Source of the DNA: Larkinella punicea
Lineage (GTDB): Bacteria; Bacteroidota; Bacteroidia; Cytophagales; Spirosomataceae
Direction: 5' to 3'
Assembly (NCBI RefSeq): GCF_003334855.1
Contig: NZ_QOWE01000036.1
Location: forward strand, 1 to 64,000
Length of the DNA stretch: 64,000 nucleotides
Position numbers and translations under genes: made by a program. Under the pieces are notes generated by a model, which made no database searches, was not told the DNA's origin, and was given only the letters and a program-made list of their open reading frames with translations. Below, one piece after another: positions 16,203-24,039 of the stretch (positions are counted from its first letter, which is position 1; the number at the start of each line of letters is the position of its first letter).

Positions 16203-18491
16203 ATGAAAAAGAGACTTTTGACTCTCCCCTTTTTTCTTTTCTTTGCCCATTTTCTCGTTCTCTCCGGCGTCGCTCAGGTTCCCGCCGACGTTCCCGAATC
16301 CATCCGCTTCGCCGATCTGACAGTCCGTTTTGACGAAGGCGCCCGCCGAATTATCCGACAGGACATTACCTCTCTGGTTCAATCCAACAAAAAATACTGG
16401 GATGCTAAACTCGACCGCGTCGTCCTCTACTTTCCGCTGATCGAATCCATTCTGGCGGAAGAAGAAGTACCGGTCGATCTGAAGTATCTGGCCGTTCAGG
16501 AAAGCTCGCTGGTTCCCGACGCGGTTTCGTCCTCAACGGCCGTTGGCTACTGGCAATTCAAAAAAGAAACCGCTACCGACCACGGCATGCGCGTCGATGA
16601 CGAAGTGGACGAGCGCAAAAGCATCGTTGCCTCCACGCGCGGAGCCGCCCGGTATTTCAAACGAAACAACACGGTTTACAACAACTGGGTATCGTCCCTG
16701 TTTTCGTATTACCTCGGCACCACCGGCATCAGCAAACTCGTGCCGGCGGAATGGTCTTACGCCCAGGAAGTCACGCTGGACAGCAAAACCGACCGCTACA
16801 TTCTTCGTTTTTTTGCCCATAAACTGGCTTTCGAAAGCGTTTTGCCTTCTTTTCAGACTGCCAATTCCGTGGCGCTGATTGAATATCCGTATGGCAGTGG
16901 AAAAAGCGTGGCCCGGGTTTCGGAAGATCTGAAAATCAGCGAACCGGAAATCCGGAAATACAACCGCTGGATTCTGGGCGACCAGATTCCGTCCGACAAG
17001 GAATACGTTCTGGCCATTCCGGCCACGGGCGATCAGGCGGCTGCGCTCCGGCGTCAGGCCCAGCAAGCCAAACTGGTTGCGCAAACCAAAGCCCCGGAAG
17101 CAGTGGCGAGAGCGAAATTCGACACCGGTTTTCCGGTTTTGCGCAAGGTGAATTATTCGAAAGGCAAACCGGATGTGGTGCTGTATGAAATCAACGGCTT
17201 GCCGGGGATTCAGGCGCTGGCGGGTGACAATGCCTCGACGCTGGCCCGCAAAGCCCGGATCAGCGTGTCGAGTTTCCTGCGTTACAACGACATGAGCGAC
17301 CGCGACCCGGTGACTGAAAATGAAGTCTATTACCTGGCAAAGAAAATGCGGAAGGCGGTTGTTCCCCACCACACGGTGCAGGTGGGCGAAACCGTGCGGA
17401 GCATTTCGCAGATGTATGGACTGCGGCTGAAAAAACTCCTGCGCTACAACCGCATTGATCGCTCCGACCGTTTGCAGGTGGGCCGGGTCATGTGGCTGCG
17501 CGAACGTCGTCCGGGCAACAAACCCGTCGAAATCATCAAAACGCCGACCAACTCAGCCCCCGCTTCCCGACCGATTGCGAGCCAATCCAGCCCGAGCGAA
17601 AACCGGGTAAGCCAGTCGACTCCTTCCGATCGCCCGGCGAATACCATTCCCAGAAATGCCTCCGAACGCAAACTGTATTCGCCGAAACTGGTCGAATCGA
17701 AGGACGCGCCCGCAGCCAGCCCTTCGCCAGCCCCGGATACGCGCGTAGCGAACACCACACCAGCCAGCGCACCCGCCAGCCGACCCATTGACAATCAGGA
17801 GAACGCTGTAAATACGGTGGTAAAACCGCCGGTTTCTGAGCCGACGGTCGCCAGCACCCCGACGGTGACTACGCAGAATTCCGGTTCGACGCAACGGGTT
17901 GTTATCGTTCGCCCGGAACGCTCGACCGACTTCGACAGCGAACCGGCCCCTACCCCCAGCCGAACCACGACGTCAGCACCGGTTAGCCGTCCAGCCGAGC
18001 GGAAACCGGGTACATCTGCTCCCGTAACCGCCAGTGCCAAACGCCCCGCGACCGAACCGATGGAAGAATCATCGTCCAGAGTAACCCGCACTACTTCACC
18101 TCCCGCAACGACGACGCGGTCTGCCGGATCAATGACGCACCGAGTGGAGCCGGGACAAACGTATTACAGCATTTCGCGGCTCTATAACGTCTCGGTCAAC
18201 GACCTGCTGGCCTGGAACCGCCTGACCCAGAACGACAAACTGGCGGTGGGTCAATCGCTGGTGATCAAAGGTGATGGGGCCGTATCCAAAAGCCAGCCTG
18301 TCACGTCCGGCAGTTCGACAACCGATACGCAGGTTTCGGAGGAAATTGTTTACCATACCGTGCAGAAGGGAGAAACCATGTTCCGCATTTCGAGACAATA
18401 TGGCGTTACGGTTGAGCAGATTCAGACCTGGAACCAGCTATCGGGTGGCGGGGTCAACGTGGGTCAACAGTTGAAAATAATCAAGAAATAA
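16203..18491 (+). CDS. Membrane-bound lytic murein transglycosylase D-like protein with LysM domains
   Basis: 762-residue peptidoglycan-cleaving enzyme. It has a signal peptide (LLTLPFFLFFAHFLVLSGVAQ) and an SLT catalytic domain at about 75-220 with the catalytic glutamate in AVQESSL. A degenerate LysM-like segment follows at about 225-280. One LysM (HTVQVGETVRSISQMYG) precedes a long Pro/Ser/Thr-rich linker (about 440-640), and two LysM domains (HRVEPGQTYYSISRLYN, HTVQKGETMFRISRQYG) sit at the C-terminus. It should cut glycan strands with formation of 1,6-anhydro ends while anchored to the wall by LysM. The linker is longer than in E. coli MltD. It lies in a four-gene unit with methyltransferase, DUF3109 and ATL. 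Confidence 0.92.
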   Translation: MKKRLLTLPFFLFFAHFLVLSGVAQVPADVPESIRFADLTVRFDEGARRIIRQDITSLVQSNKKYWDAKLDRVVLYFPLIESILAEEEVPVDLKYLAVQESSLVPDAVSSSTAVGYWQFKKETATDHGMRVDDEVDERKSIVASTRGAARYFKRNNTVYNNWVSSLFSYYLGTTGISKLVPAEWSYAQEVTLDSKTDRYILRFFAHKLAFESVLPSFQTANSVALIEYPYGSGKSVARVSEDLKISEPEIRKYNRWILGDQIPSDKEYVLAIPATGDQAAALRRQAQQAKLVAQTKAPEAVARAKFDTGFPVLRKVNYSKGKPDVVLYEINGLPGIQALAGDNASTLARKARISVSSFLRYNDMSDRDPVTENEVYYLAKKMRKAVVPHHTVQVGETVRSISQMYGLRLKKLLRYNRIDRSDRLQVGRVMWLRERRPGNKPVEIIKTPTNSAPASRPIASQSSPSENRVSQSTPSDRPANTIPRNASERKLYSPKLVESKDAPAASPSPAPDTRVANTTPASAPASRPIDNQENAVNTVVKPPVSEPTVASTPTVTTQNSGSTQRVVIVRPERSTDFDSEPAPTPSRTTTSAPVSRPAERKPGTSAPVTASAKRPATEPMEESSSRVTRTTSPPATTTRSAGSMTHRVEPGQTYYSISRLYNVSVNDLLAWNRLTQNDKLAVGQSLVIKGDGAVSKSQPVTSGSSTTDTQVSEEIVYHTVQKGETMFRISRQYGVTVEQIQTWNQLSGGGVNVGQQLKIIKK

Positions 18492-18509
18492 GACTCGTCC
18501 GATAAATCC

Positions 18510-19073
18510 ATGATACTCATTGACAATACCTGCATCAGCGATGATGTGGCCGAGAAGTTTTTCGTTTGTAACCTGGACAAATGCAAGGGTGCCTGCTGCG
18601 TCGAAGGCGATCTGGGCGCACCGCTGGAGACCTCGGAACTGGCGGTACTGGACGAAATCTATCCGCTGGTCAAACCGTACCTGATGCCCGAAGGCGTTGC
18701 CGCCATTGAAAAGCACGGTTTGTACGAATCCGACGAGGATGGCGGCTTTGTGACCACCACCATCGAAGGGCGCGAATGCGTTTTTGCCAATTACGACAAA
18801 CGCGGTATTCTGAAATGCGGCATCGAGGAAGCGTACAACGATGGAAAAGTGGATTTCAAGAAACCCATTTCGTGCCATCTGTACCCGATCCGGATCACCA
18901 AATACGACAGTTTTCACGCCCTCAATTACGACCGCTGGCCCATTTGCAGCCCCGCCTGTGACTTTGGCGAACAACTGGGCGTCGAAGTCTACAAGTTTCT
19001 GAAAGAACCGTTGATCCGCATGTACGGACCAGCGTGGTATGGCGAGCTGGTGAAAGAAATCGAAGAGAAGTAG
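18510..19073 (+). CDS. DUF3109 family protein
   Basis: 187 residues, 18 bases after the transglycosylase gene. Cysteines are grouped as in DUF3109/YkgJ-like proteins: [11 protein letters not shown] near residue 25, then single cysteines in [17 protein letters not shown] and SCHLYPIR, and CSPACDFG near 150. These could bind a metal or an iron-sulphur cluster. No signal peptide is visible, so a cytoplasmic location is likely. The family is widespread in Bacteroidota and its biochemical role is not established. Confidence 0.9.
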   Translation: MILIDNTCISDDVAEKFFVCNLDKCKGACCVEGDLGAPLETSELAVLDEIYPLVKPYLMPEGVAAIEKHGLYESDEDGGFVTTTIEGRECVFANYDKRGILKCGIEEAYNDGKVDFKKPISCHLYPIRITKYDSFHALNYDRWPICSPACDFGEQLGVEVYKFLKEPLIRMYGPAWYGELVKEIEEK

Positions 19074-19089
19074 CCCCGATTCGGGTGAT

Positions 19090-19416
19090 ATGGAACACCG
19101 CGATTATTTTGAAGATGTCTACGATGTGGTTCGGCTCGTTCCGGCGGGGCGGGTGACGACCTACGGCGCTATTGCTCAGTACCTGAGTCTTCGCGCCGGG
19201 GCTCGCATGGTGGGCTGGGCCATGAACGCGGCCCACGGGCGCGATGTACCGGCCCACCGCGTTGTCAACCGCATCGGCGTTTTGTCGGGTAAACATTTTT
19301 TTGGCAGCCCAACCGCCATGCAGGATTTGTTAGTGGCCGAAGGAGTGTTGGTACAGGACGACCGCGTCGTGGAATTCAGAAAAGTGCTTTGGGACCCGAC
19401 AACCGAATTGCTATAA
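19090..19416 (+). CDS. Alkyltransferase-like (ATL) protein, MGMT family without the acceptor cysteine
   Basis: 108 residues covering only the DNA-binding half of O6-methylguanine-DNA methyltransferase. The helix-turn-helix start is GRVTTYGAIAQYL. The arginine finger region and the active-site loop read PAHRVVN, where true methyltransferases have PCHRV, so alanine replaces the alkyl-accepting cysteine. Known ATL proteins (for example the Thermus protein with PAHR, and E. coli YbaZ with Trp) bind O6-alkylguanine and recruit nucleotide excision repair rather than repairing directly. The start is 16 bases after the DUF3109 stop; it is the last gene of the unit. Confidence 0.92.
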   Translation: MEHRDYFEDVYDVVRLVPAGRVTTYGAIAQYLSLRAGARMVGWAMNAAHGRDVPAHRVVNRIGVLSGKHFFGSPTAMQDLLVAEGVLVQDDRVVEFRKVLWDPTTELL

Positions 19417-19424
19417 CCGGAAGC

Positions 19425-19904
19425 TCAGAGCAGCTTGGACCAGCGAACGCTGGGAACTTCCAGAAAACAGGCCTGCATGCTAATGACGAGGTGGTTGTAA
19501 TCATCCATCAGATTGGGTTTTTGGAGATACCCATTGGCGCCCAGACTATAGGCTTTTTGCACCAAATCTTCCTCAATGGAGGTCGATAACATCACAGTCG
19601 GAATATGCTTTAAAGAATCGTTGGTTTTGATCGCTTCCAATACTTCGATTCCGCTCATCCGGTGCATATTGACGTCCAGAATAATAAGTCCGCATCGGGC
19701 AATTTTCTCTTCAGCATCGTCGCTTTCCAGCAAACTGTGCATCAACTGCTCCCCATCTTCAAATTGCAGAATCTGGTGTTTTGCCCCTACATTTTGAAAC
19801 GCCCGGTGAATAAAATGGCGATCATCTTCATCATCATCGACAATAATGACACAGATTTTTCGCTGTAAGGAAGGAGAATGCAATAACTTGGCCGACTGTG
19901 GCAT
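19425..19904 (-). CDS. Single-domain response regulator
   Basis: 159-residue CheY-like receiver with no output domain. Acidic residues are in VIIVDDDEDD, the phospho-accepting aspartate in LIILDVNMHRMSG, the threonine/serine position in TVMLSTS and the conserved lysine in GYLQKP. The DDDEDDRHFI opening is typical of Rcp1-type stand-alone receivers that partner hybrid or phytochrome-like kinases. No kinase gene is nearby. It converges with the ATL gene. The 224-base gap after its start (19905-20128) is AT-rich, with a 9 bp inverted repeat GATTTAGAA/TTCTAAATC at about 20058-20088, and no gene is seen there. Confidence 0.92.
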   Translation of the reverse strand: MPQSAKLLHSPSLQRKICVIIVDDDEDDRHFIHRAFQNVGAKHQILQFEDGEQLMHSLLESDDAEEKIARCGLIILDVNMHRMSGIEVLEAIKTNDSLKHIPTVMLSTSIEEDLVQKAYSLGANGYLQKPNLMDDYNHLVISMQACFLEVPSVRWSKLL

Positions 19905-20128
19905 TTTGATATTAATCAGATAAAGGATGCCGTTACGATGGTGTACATTACTAGCAATAAAATTAGTAAACAGACCCGATTAACAGAGATTATTTCATAT
20001 GAATAAAAGCTAGAAATAAGCCGTTTTAAAATAAAAACCCGCTTACTTCGATGTAAGATTTAGAACGGTTTATAACAATTCTAAATCAGGCCTTTGTTTC
20101 GTATTAAAAATACAAAAAAATAACGGTT

Positions 20129-20935
20129 TTACAAATTTTTAAGGTAAGCGCGCCCACCCAGATACCGCATCTGGCGGGCAATCTGGCGGGTGCGTTTCTG
20201 GGTGTAGGCCGACGGTTTTTTGATGGAGAACAAACGTGGATTGGGCAGAACGGCGGCAATGCGGGCAGCCTCGGTTCGCGTCAGAGATTGGGCCGAATGA
20301 CCATAATACCGCCGGGAAGCGGCCTCGACGCCGAAGGTCAGCGGGCCGGTTTCGGCCACGTTCAGATACACTTCCAGGATGCGTTCCTTGCCCCAGATCA
20401 GTTCGATCAGAAACGTGAAATAGACTTCCAGCCCTTTGCGCAGGTAGCTGCGACCATTCCACAGAAAAACATTTTTGGCCACCTGCTGCGAAATCGTGCT
20501 GGCACCCCGCGGTCGTTTCCGGTGCTGGTTGTCTTTGATCGCATCCTGAATTTCGTCGAAATCAAATCCCCAATGGGTTGGAAACGCCTGGTCTTCCGAC
20601 GCCACGACGGCCAGCGCTACTTCCTTCGAAATCGATTCGTAGGGCGTCCAGTTCTTGTAGAGCTTGCTGTCCTGATCCTCACCCATCGCTTCCAGTTTCC
20701 GCGAAATCATCAGGGGCGTAAACGAAACCGGCAGGTATTTCAGCAGCACCACCCAGCCAAACGAAAGCAGAAAGGACAGCGTGACCAATTTAGCAACCAG
20801 CCGAACCGCCCGTTCCAGCCACGGACGCTGACGGAGAGAAGCCCCCATACGCGGGGACTGGCCCGAACGGGAGGAAGCCGAAGGAGGGGTTGACGAGCGC
20901 AAACGATTGACTTTAGCGGAACGAAGAGTACTCAT
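20129..20935 (-). CDS. mtgA: Monofunctional biosynthetic peptidoglycan glycosyltransferase
   Basis: 268 residues from the start at 20935 (MSTLRSAKVN); the further upstream frame is the hairpin sequence and not protein-like. A basic cytoplasmic stretch is followed by one membrane helix (LVTLSFLLSFGWVVLLKYL) and a GT51 domain: the catalytic glutamate is in VVASEDQAFPTHWGFD, followed by RPRGASTISQQVAKN and GKERILEVYLNVAE. It polymerises lipid II into glycan strands at the outer face of the inner membrane. There is no transpeptidase domain, which defines MtgA against class A PBPs. A simple-word hairpin separates it from hemW, which lies upstream on the same strand. Confidence 0.95.
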   Translation of the reverse strand: MSTLRSAKVNRLRSSTPPSASSRSGQSPRMGASLRQRPWLERAVRLVAKLVTLSFLLSFGWVVLLKYLPVSFTPLMISRKLEAMGEDQDSKLYKNWTPYESISKEVALAVVASEDQAFPTHWGFDFDEIQDAIKDNQHRKRPRGASTISQQVAKNVFLWNGRSYLRKGLEVYFTFLIELIWGKERILEVYLNVAETGPLTFGVEAASRRYYGHSAQSLTRTEAARIAAVLPNPRLFSIKKPSAYTQKRTRQIARQMRYLGGRAYLKNL

Positions 20936-20970
20936 TAAACGTAAAAATAATAAAGAGTAATGAGTTATGA

Positions 20971-21039
20971 GTGAAGAATTAAGAGTTATGAGTTTTGGGT
21001 TAGCATATGTCATCCAACTCATAACTCTTAATTCTTCAC
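20971..21039. repeat. Simple-word hairpin between hemW and mtgA
   Basis: A perfect 24 bp inverted repeat (20971-20994 with 21016-21039), extendable outward to about 33 bp with three mismatches. The 5' arm is purine-rich (GTGAAGAATTAAG...) and the loop is 21 bases. It lies between the hemW stop and the mtgA start, both on the minus strand, so it is either a terminator or an intra-operon mRNA structure. Confidence 0.85.
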
Positions 21040-21041
21040 TT

Positions 21042-22181
21042 TTAACTTATAAAAAGCTCCGAGGCTACGCGGTCGGCGAACAGTTTGCCGGCTTCGGTTA
21101 AGGTTAGCCGATGGTTCCGGAGCGAGAGCCAGCCCCGGTTGTATAAATTTTGCAGTTCAGTCCGGCGAAGTGCCTCGAAATCGGTTCCGGCCAGCGCCGT
21201 CAGTTCCCGGACGTCGCAGCCCCATTTCGTCCGGATTCCCGTCAAAATATACTCGTTTACCTGATCGGCCTTCGACAATTCCTCGACGGTACCCGGAATT
21301 TCGCCCTTTTCTATGGCCCGGACATACTGCGCATTGTTGGCGACATTATACTGACGGCTGTGGTGGTTGAACGAGTGCGCACTCGGGCCAATGCCGAGAT
21401 AGGGCCGCCGTTTCCAGTAGCTGCTGTTGTGGCGGGCTTCCCAACCGGGACGGGCAAAATTCGAGATTTCGTACTGTTCGTAACCATTCGCCACCAGCGT
21501 TCGCACGAGGATCGTAAACTGGTCGGCGGCAAATTCGTCATCGGCAGCCTGCATCCGGCCTTTTTTTTGCCAATTCCCAAAAACCGTTCCTGGTTCGATG
21601 GTCAGACAATAGGCCGAAATGTGCGGGATTCCAAACGACAGAGCTTTCGCCAGATCGGCTTCCCAAACGCCGTGGGTTTCGGCGGGAATGCCGTAAATCA
21701 GATCGATCGTGAGGTTATCAAAACCGGCTTCCCGGGCTAATTGCACACATTTTTCGGCTTCGGAAGCCGAATGGGCGCGGTTCATCAGGCGTAAATTGGG
21801 TTCGTGAAACGACTGAATGCCAATGCTCAACCGGTTGACGTATTGCCGAAAAAGCCGCAACGGAGCCAGCGGGTCGTCTGCTGGTCCCACCAAATCGTCC
21901 GGATTGGCTTCGAGTGTGATTTCTGCGTCTGGAGCCACGGTATAAAACCGGTGAATCGTCTCGAAAATCAGTTGCAATTCAGCTTCATTCAGCAACGAGG
22001 GCGTGCCTCCGCCCAGGTAAATGGTTTCCAGATGGCGGGTGGGCAGGTAGTCTTTTTGCAGTTCAATTTCCCGGCAAAGGGCCTCGACCAAAGTAGCTTT
22101 CTGCTTCAGACTGGTGCTAAAATGAAAGTCACAATAGTGACAGGCCTGTTTGCAGAAAGGGATGTGGATGTAGAGATGCAT
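21042..22181 (-). CDS. hemW: Radical SAM family heme chaperone HemW
   Basis: 379 residues from the start at 22181 (MHLYIHIPFC), the normal family start. The radical-SAM CX3CX2C motif is in PFCKQACHYCDF. YLGGGTPSLL and EANPDDL follow as expected, with the C-terminal HemN_C domain (ISNFARPGWEARHNSSYW). HemW is related to coproporphyrinogen dehydrogenase HemN but lacks its activity and inserts heme into target proteins. Many annotations still call such proteins coproporphyrinogen III oxidase. The GNAT gene lies 81 bases upstream on the same strand. Confidence 0.93.
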   Translation of the reverse strand: MHLYIHIPFCKQACHYCDFHFSTSLKQKATLVEALCREIELQKDYLPTRHLETIYLGGGTPSLLNEAELQLIFETIHRFYTVAPDAEITLEANPDDLVGPADDPLAPLRLFRQYVNRLSIGIQSFHEPNLRLMNRAHSASEAEKCVQLAREAGFDNLTIDLIYGIPAETHGVWEADLAKALSFGIPHISAYCLTIEPGTVFGNWQKKGRMQAADDEFAADQFTILVRTLVANGYEQYEISNFARPGWEARHNSSYWKRRPYLGIGPSAHSFNHHSRQYNVANNAQYVRAIEKGEIPGTVEELSKADQVNEYILTGIRTKWGCDVRELTALAGTDFEALRRTELQNLYNRGWLSLRNHRLTLTEAGKLFADRVASELFIS

Positions 22182-22262
22182 CGGCGAAACTACAAATCTG
22201 GACCGGATCAAGTTCCCCGCGAACGACGGAGTGAACCCGGTTTGCCGGTAGAAAGCCGGGCT

Positions 22263-22715
22263 TTACAGTGTCTTTTCCAACACCAGCGTGGTGTGGCTAT
22301 TGGCACTGGTGATGGTACCGATAATGTCAAAACCGTGTCGCAGGTTCAGGATGAGCATGTCGCGCCATTGATTGCGGGTGTGGGTCCGAACGGTCTGGTA
22401 GCCGTTGGTTTTGCACCAGTCGTGTTGTTGCTTCATCAGTTCGCCCGCGATGCCCTGCCGCCGGTAATCCGGGTTTACGCAGCCCAGCCAACTGTAGAAA
22501 TGACCCGGTTTACGCTGATATCCCATTTTATAGCCCACAATCGTATCATCGTCGGTAGCCACAATCGTCAGCAACCGGCGGTTTTTCATTTCCTCAAATT
22601 CCTGAAAAAGCTGGTCGGGTGTCTGACCGGTGAATACACGCTGGTGCAATTGGATTATTCCTTGCAGTGTAGTTTCGGGGGGGAAACCGTCGTAAATTTC
22701 GTAGTGGCATTTCAT
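22263..22715 (-). CDS. GNAT family N-acetyltransferase
   Basis: 150-residue acetyl-CoA-dependent acetyltransferase. The core motif A is in WLGCVNPDYRRQGIAGELMKQQHDW (R/Q-x-x-G-x-G/A pyrophosphate loop as RRQGIAG). The preceding beta strand is IVGYKMGYQRKPGHFYSW. The C-terminal HTRNQWRDMLILNLRHGFDIIGT matches the usual final strand pair. The acceptor substrate is not predictable. A -7-like CAACTTTG ends four bases before the ATG on the coding strand, which would give a nearly leaderless transcript. It is likely the first gene of a unit with hemW. Confidence 0.88.
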   Translation of the reverse strand: MKCHYEIYDGFPPETTLQGIIQLHQRVFTGQTPDQLFQEFEEMKNRRLLTIVATDDDTIVGYKMGYQRKPGHFYSWLGCVNPDYRRQGIAGELMKQQHDWCKTNGYQTVRTHTRNQWRDMLILNLRHGFDIIGTITSANSHTTLVLEKTL

Positions 22716-22792
22716 ACCACAAAGTTGGCAGAAATACCGCTTATCTTTTTACAGTACGGTTAAAAAAGAAGAAGGTGTACTGGGAAAAACTT

Positions 22793-22957
22793 TTACTTTT
22801 CGGGGCACTTTTTGCAGTGATTCCCTTTCTTTTTCCATTTTTTGCAGCACTTTTTAAACACACAGTCCACCTCACCCAGAAAAGGGTTGGCACCAAACGC
22901 TTTGGCATTTTCGGCTACAAAAGAGAACTCAAACGATTTTTCGGTCAATTCATTCAT
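22793..22957 (-). CDS. Small Cys/Lys-rich protein
   Basis: 54 residues from an ATG at 22957 (MNELTEKSFEFSF); an earlier in-frame TTG at 22981 is less likely. The acidic and aromatic N-terminal half is followed by a C-terminal tail with five cysteines among lysines: CVFKKCCKKWKKKGNHCKKC. The pattern looks like a short metal-binding knob, and tails of this kind recur in small Bacteroidota proteins as far as I recall. No signal peptide is visible. It lies in an otherwise empty region beside a MITE-like element; translation is not proven. A chance ORF remains possible. Confidence 0.55.
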   Translation of the reverse strand: MNELTEKSFEFSFVAENAKAFGANPFLGEVDCVFKKCCKKWKKKGNHCKKCPEK

Positions 22958-23064
22958 GGCGCTTTCAACATTGCGCAACAAAAGTATTATTTATTTAGAA
23001 TAAGTACAAATATTGTTTTTAAACGGGACACGAATTTTCAAGCCCATTATAAAACTTTTGCTTA

Positions 23065-23570
23065 TTGCCCCTAAATCCCCTTCAGGGCAGGGCTGTTACG
23101 TTCTTTTTTTACACCAAATTAGCTTTGGTTTAGCCATGGAGAACTTCGTCAATGCTTGATCTACCCCACACTCGTTTAAACCACGCTATCAGGTAATAGA
23201 AATGTATGCCCCGCGCTTAGGAATTGATTACGTGCCATCGGCACGAGATGTTTGTAGTAGAACGAGCCCCCGCATCCTCCGTCGTGCCGTTAGGTACGAA
23301 ATCTCCAGTGCCTGTTTCGTACCTAACGGCACGACGGAGGATGCGGGGGCTCGTTCTACTACAAACATCAGTCCGCTACGCGGCCAGTATTTCCCAGGTT
23401 CGTGTCCATATGGTAAAACGATGGGCCAATAAAATTTGGCATTTTTGCTAAAAAAGTACGGCTCTAATCAGAACGTAACAGCCCTGCCCTAAAGGGGACT
23501 TGGACACTGCTTAATCCGGATCAGAAAGTCCGGCAGCGGCCGACCGTCCTTTAGGGGATTTAGGGGCAAT
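23065..23570. mobile_element. MITE-like non-coding element with nested terminal inverted repeats
   Basis: An 18-base sequence at 23065-23082 (ATTGCCCCTAAATCCCCT) is exactly inverted at 23553-23570. A second, inner inverted repeat of 32 bases (23074-23105 with 23470-23501) matches at 30 positions. Between them are a 55 bp perfect palindrome and no convincing gene. The length (~506 bp), terminal repeats and lack of coding capacity fit a non-autonomous mobile element or a stacked pair of such elements. The CCCCTAAATCCCC end word is, from memory, frequent in Bacteroidota intergenic DNA. No transposase or target duplication is clear. Confidence 0.65.
23247..23369. repeat. Perfect 55 bp inverted repeat with 13-base loop
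   Basis: Arm 23247-23301 is the exact reverse complement of 23315-23369; the loop is 23302-23314. The arms are GC-rich in the middle, and any transcript would form a 55 bp stem. Just outside, CGTGCC-ATC-GGCACG (23231-23245) makes a second small hairpin. Open frames crossing the palindrome are mirror artefacts. The structure resembles a young palindromic (REP/BIME-type) insertion nested within the larger element. Confidence 0.9.
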
Positions 23571-23625
23571 TTGTAATTGCAACTGAATTATCAGATTTAG
23601 ATCCTACTATTAATTGAAATTTTCC

Positions 23626-24039
23626 ATGAAAGACATATTCGCTCGTGTATCCCGGCTTCGGCCCTATGCGCCCTTCCTGCTCCGGCTGGCGTTTGGTTAT
23701 CAACTCATCGACGCGGCCGGGCACACGGCTTTGCATCCCACCGAGGGGATTCCGGGCTACGCCGACTGGCTAAAAAGTCTGGGATTTCCGTTGCCGCTGG
23801 TCGGCGCAACGCTGTCGGCCTATGCGGAGTTTCTGGGAGCGATTCTGATGATTGCCGGACTTTGGACGCGCTGGGCGGCTTTTTTCCTGCTGATCAACTT
23901 TGTGCTGGCGGTTTTGGTGGGGCACGTGGCCATTCAGGATACGTACAAAAACACCATGCCAGCCCTTAATCTACTGGCAATGAGTGCCTTTCTGCTCCTG
24001 AATGGCCCCGGAAAACCGTCGGTCGATGAGGGGCTTTAA
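23626..24039 (+). CDS. DoxX family membrane protein
   Basis: 137 residues from the ATG at 23626 (a TTG four codons earlier is less likely). Four membrane helices are seen: the first in APFLLRLAFGYQLIDAAGH, then LVGATLSAYAEFLGAILMIAGL, WAAFFLLINFVLAVLVGHVA and ALNLLAMSAFLLL. DoxX/YphA-type proteins sit in the inner membrane and have been linked to quinone-dependent redox or stress roles, but most lack a proven function. The final four bases overlap the end of the convergent phzF-like gene. Confidence 0.85.
   Translation: MKDIFARVSRLRPYAPFLLRLAFGYQLIDAAGHTALHPTEGIPGYADWLKSLGFPLPLVGATLSAYAEFLGAILMIAGLWTRWAAFFLLINFVLAVLVGHVAIQDTYKNTMPALNLLAMSAFLLLNGPGKPSVDEGL

Noticed and set aside
22775-23074. 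99-codon plus-strand frame downstream of the GNAT gene
   Set aside because: Phe-rich with no codon bias, runs into the mobile element, and is antisense to the better Cys-rich minus-strand ORF.
23202-23451. Open frames crossing the 55 bp palindrome
   Set aside because: They exist because the palindrome is stop-poor in several frames; the product mirrors itself and has no protein features.
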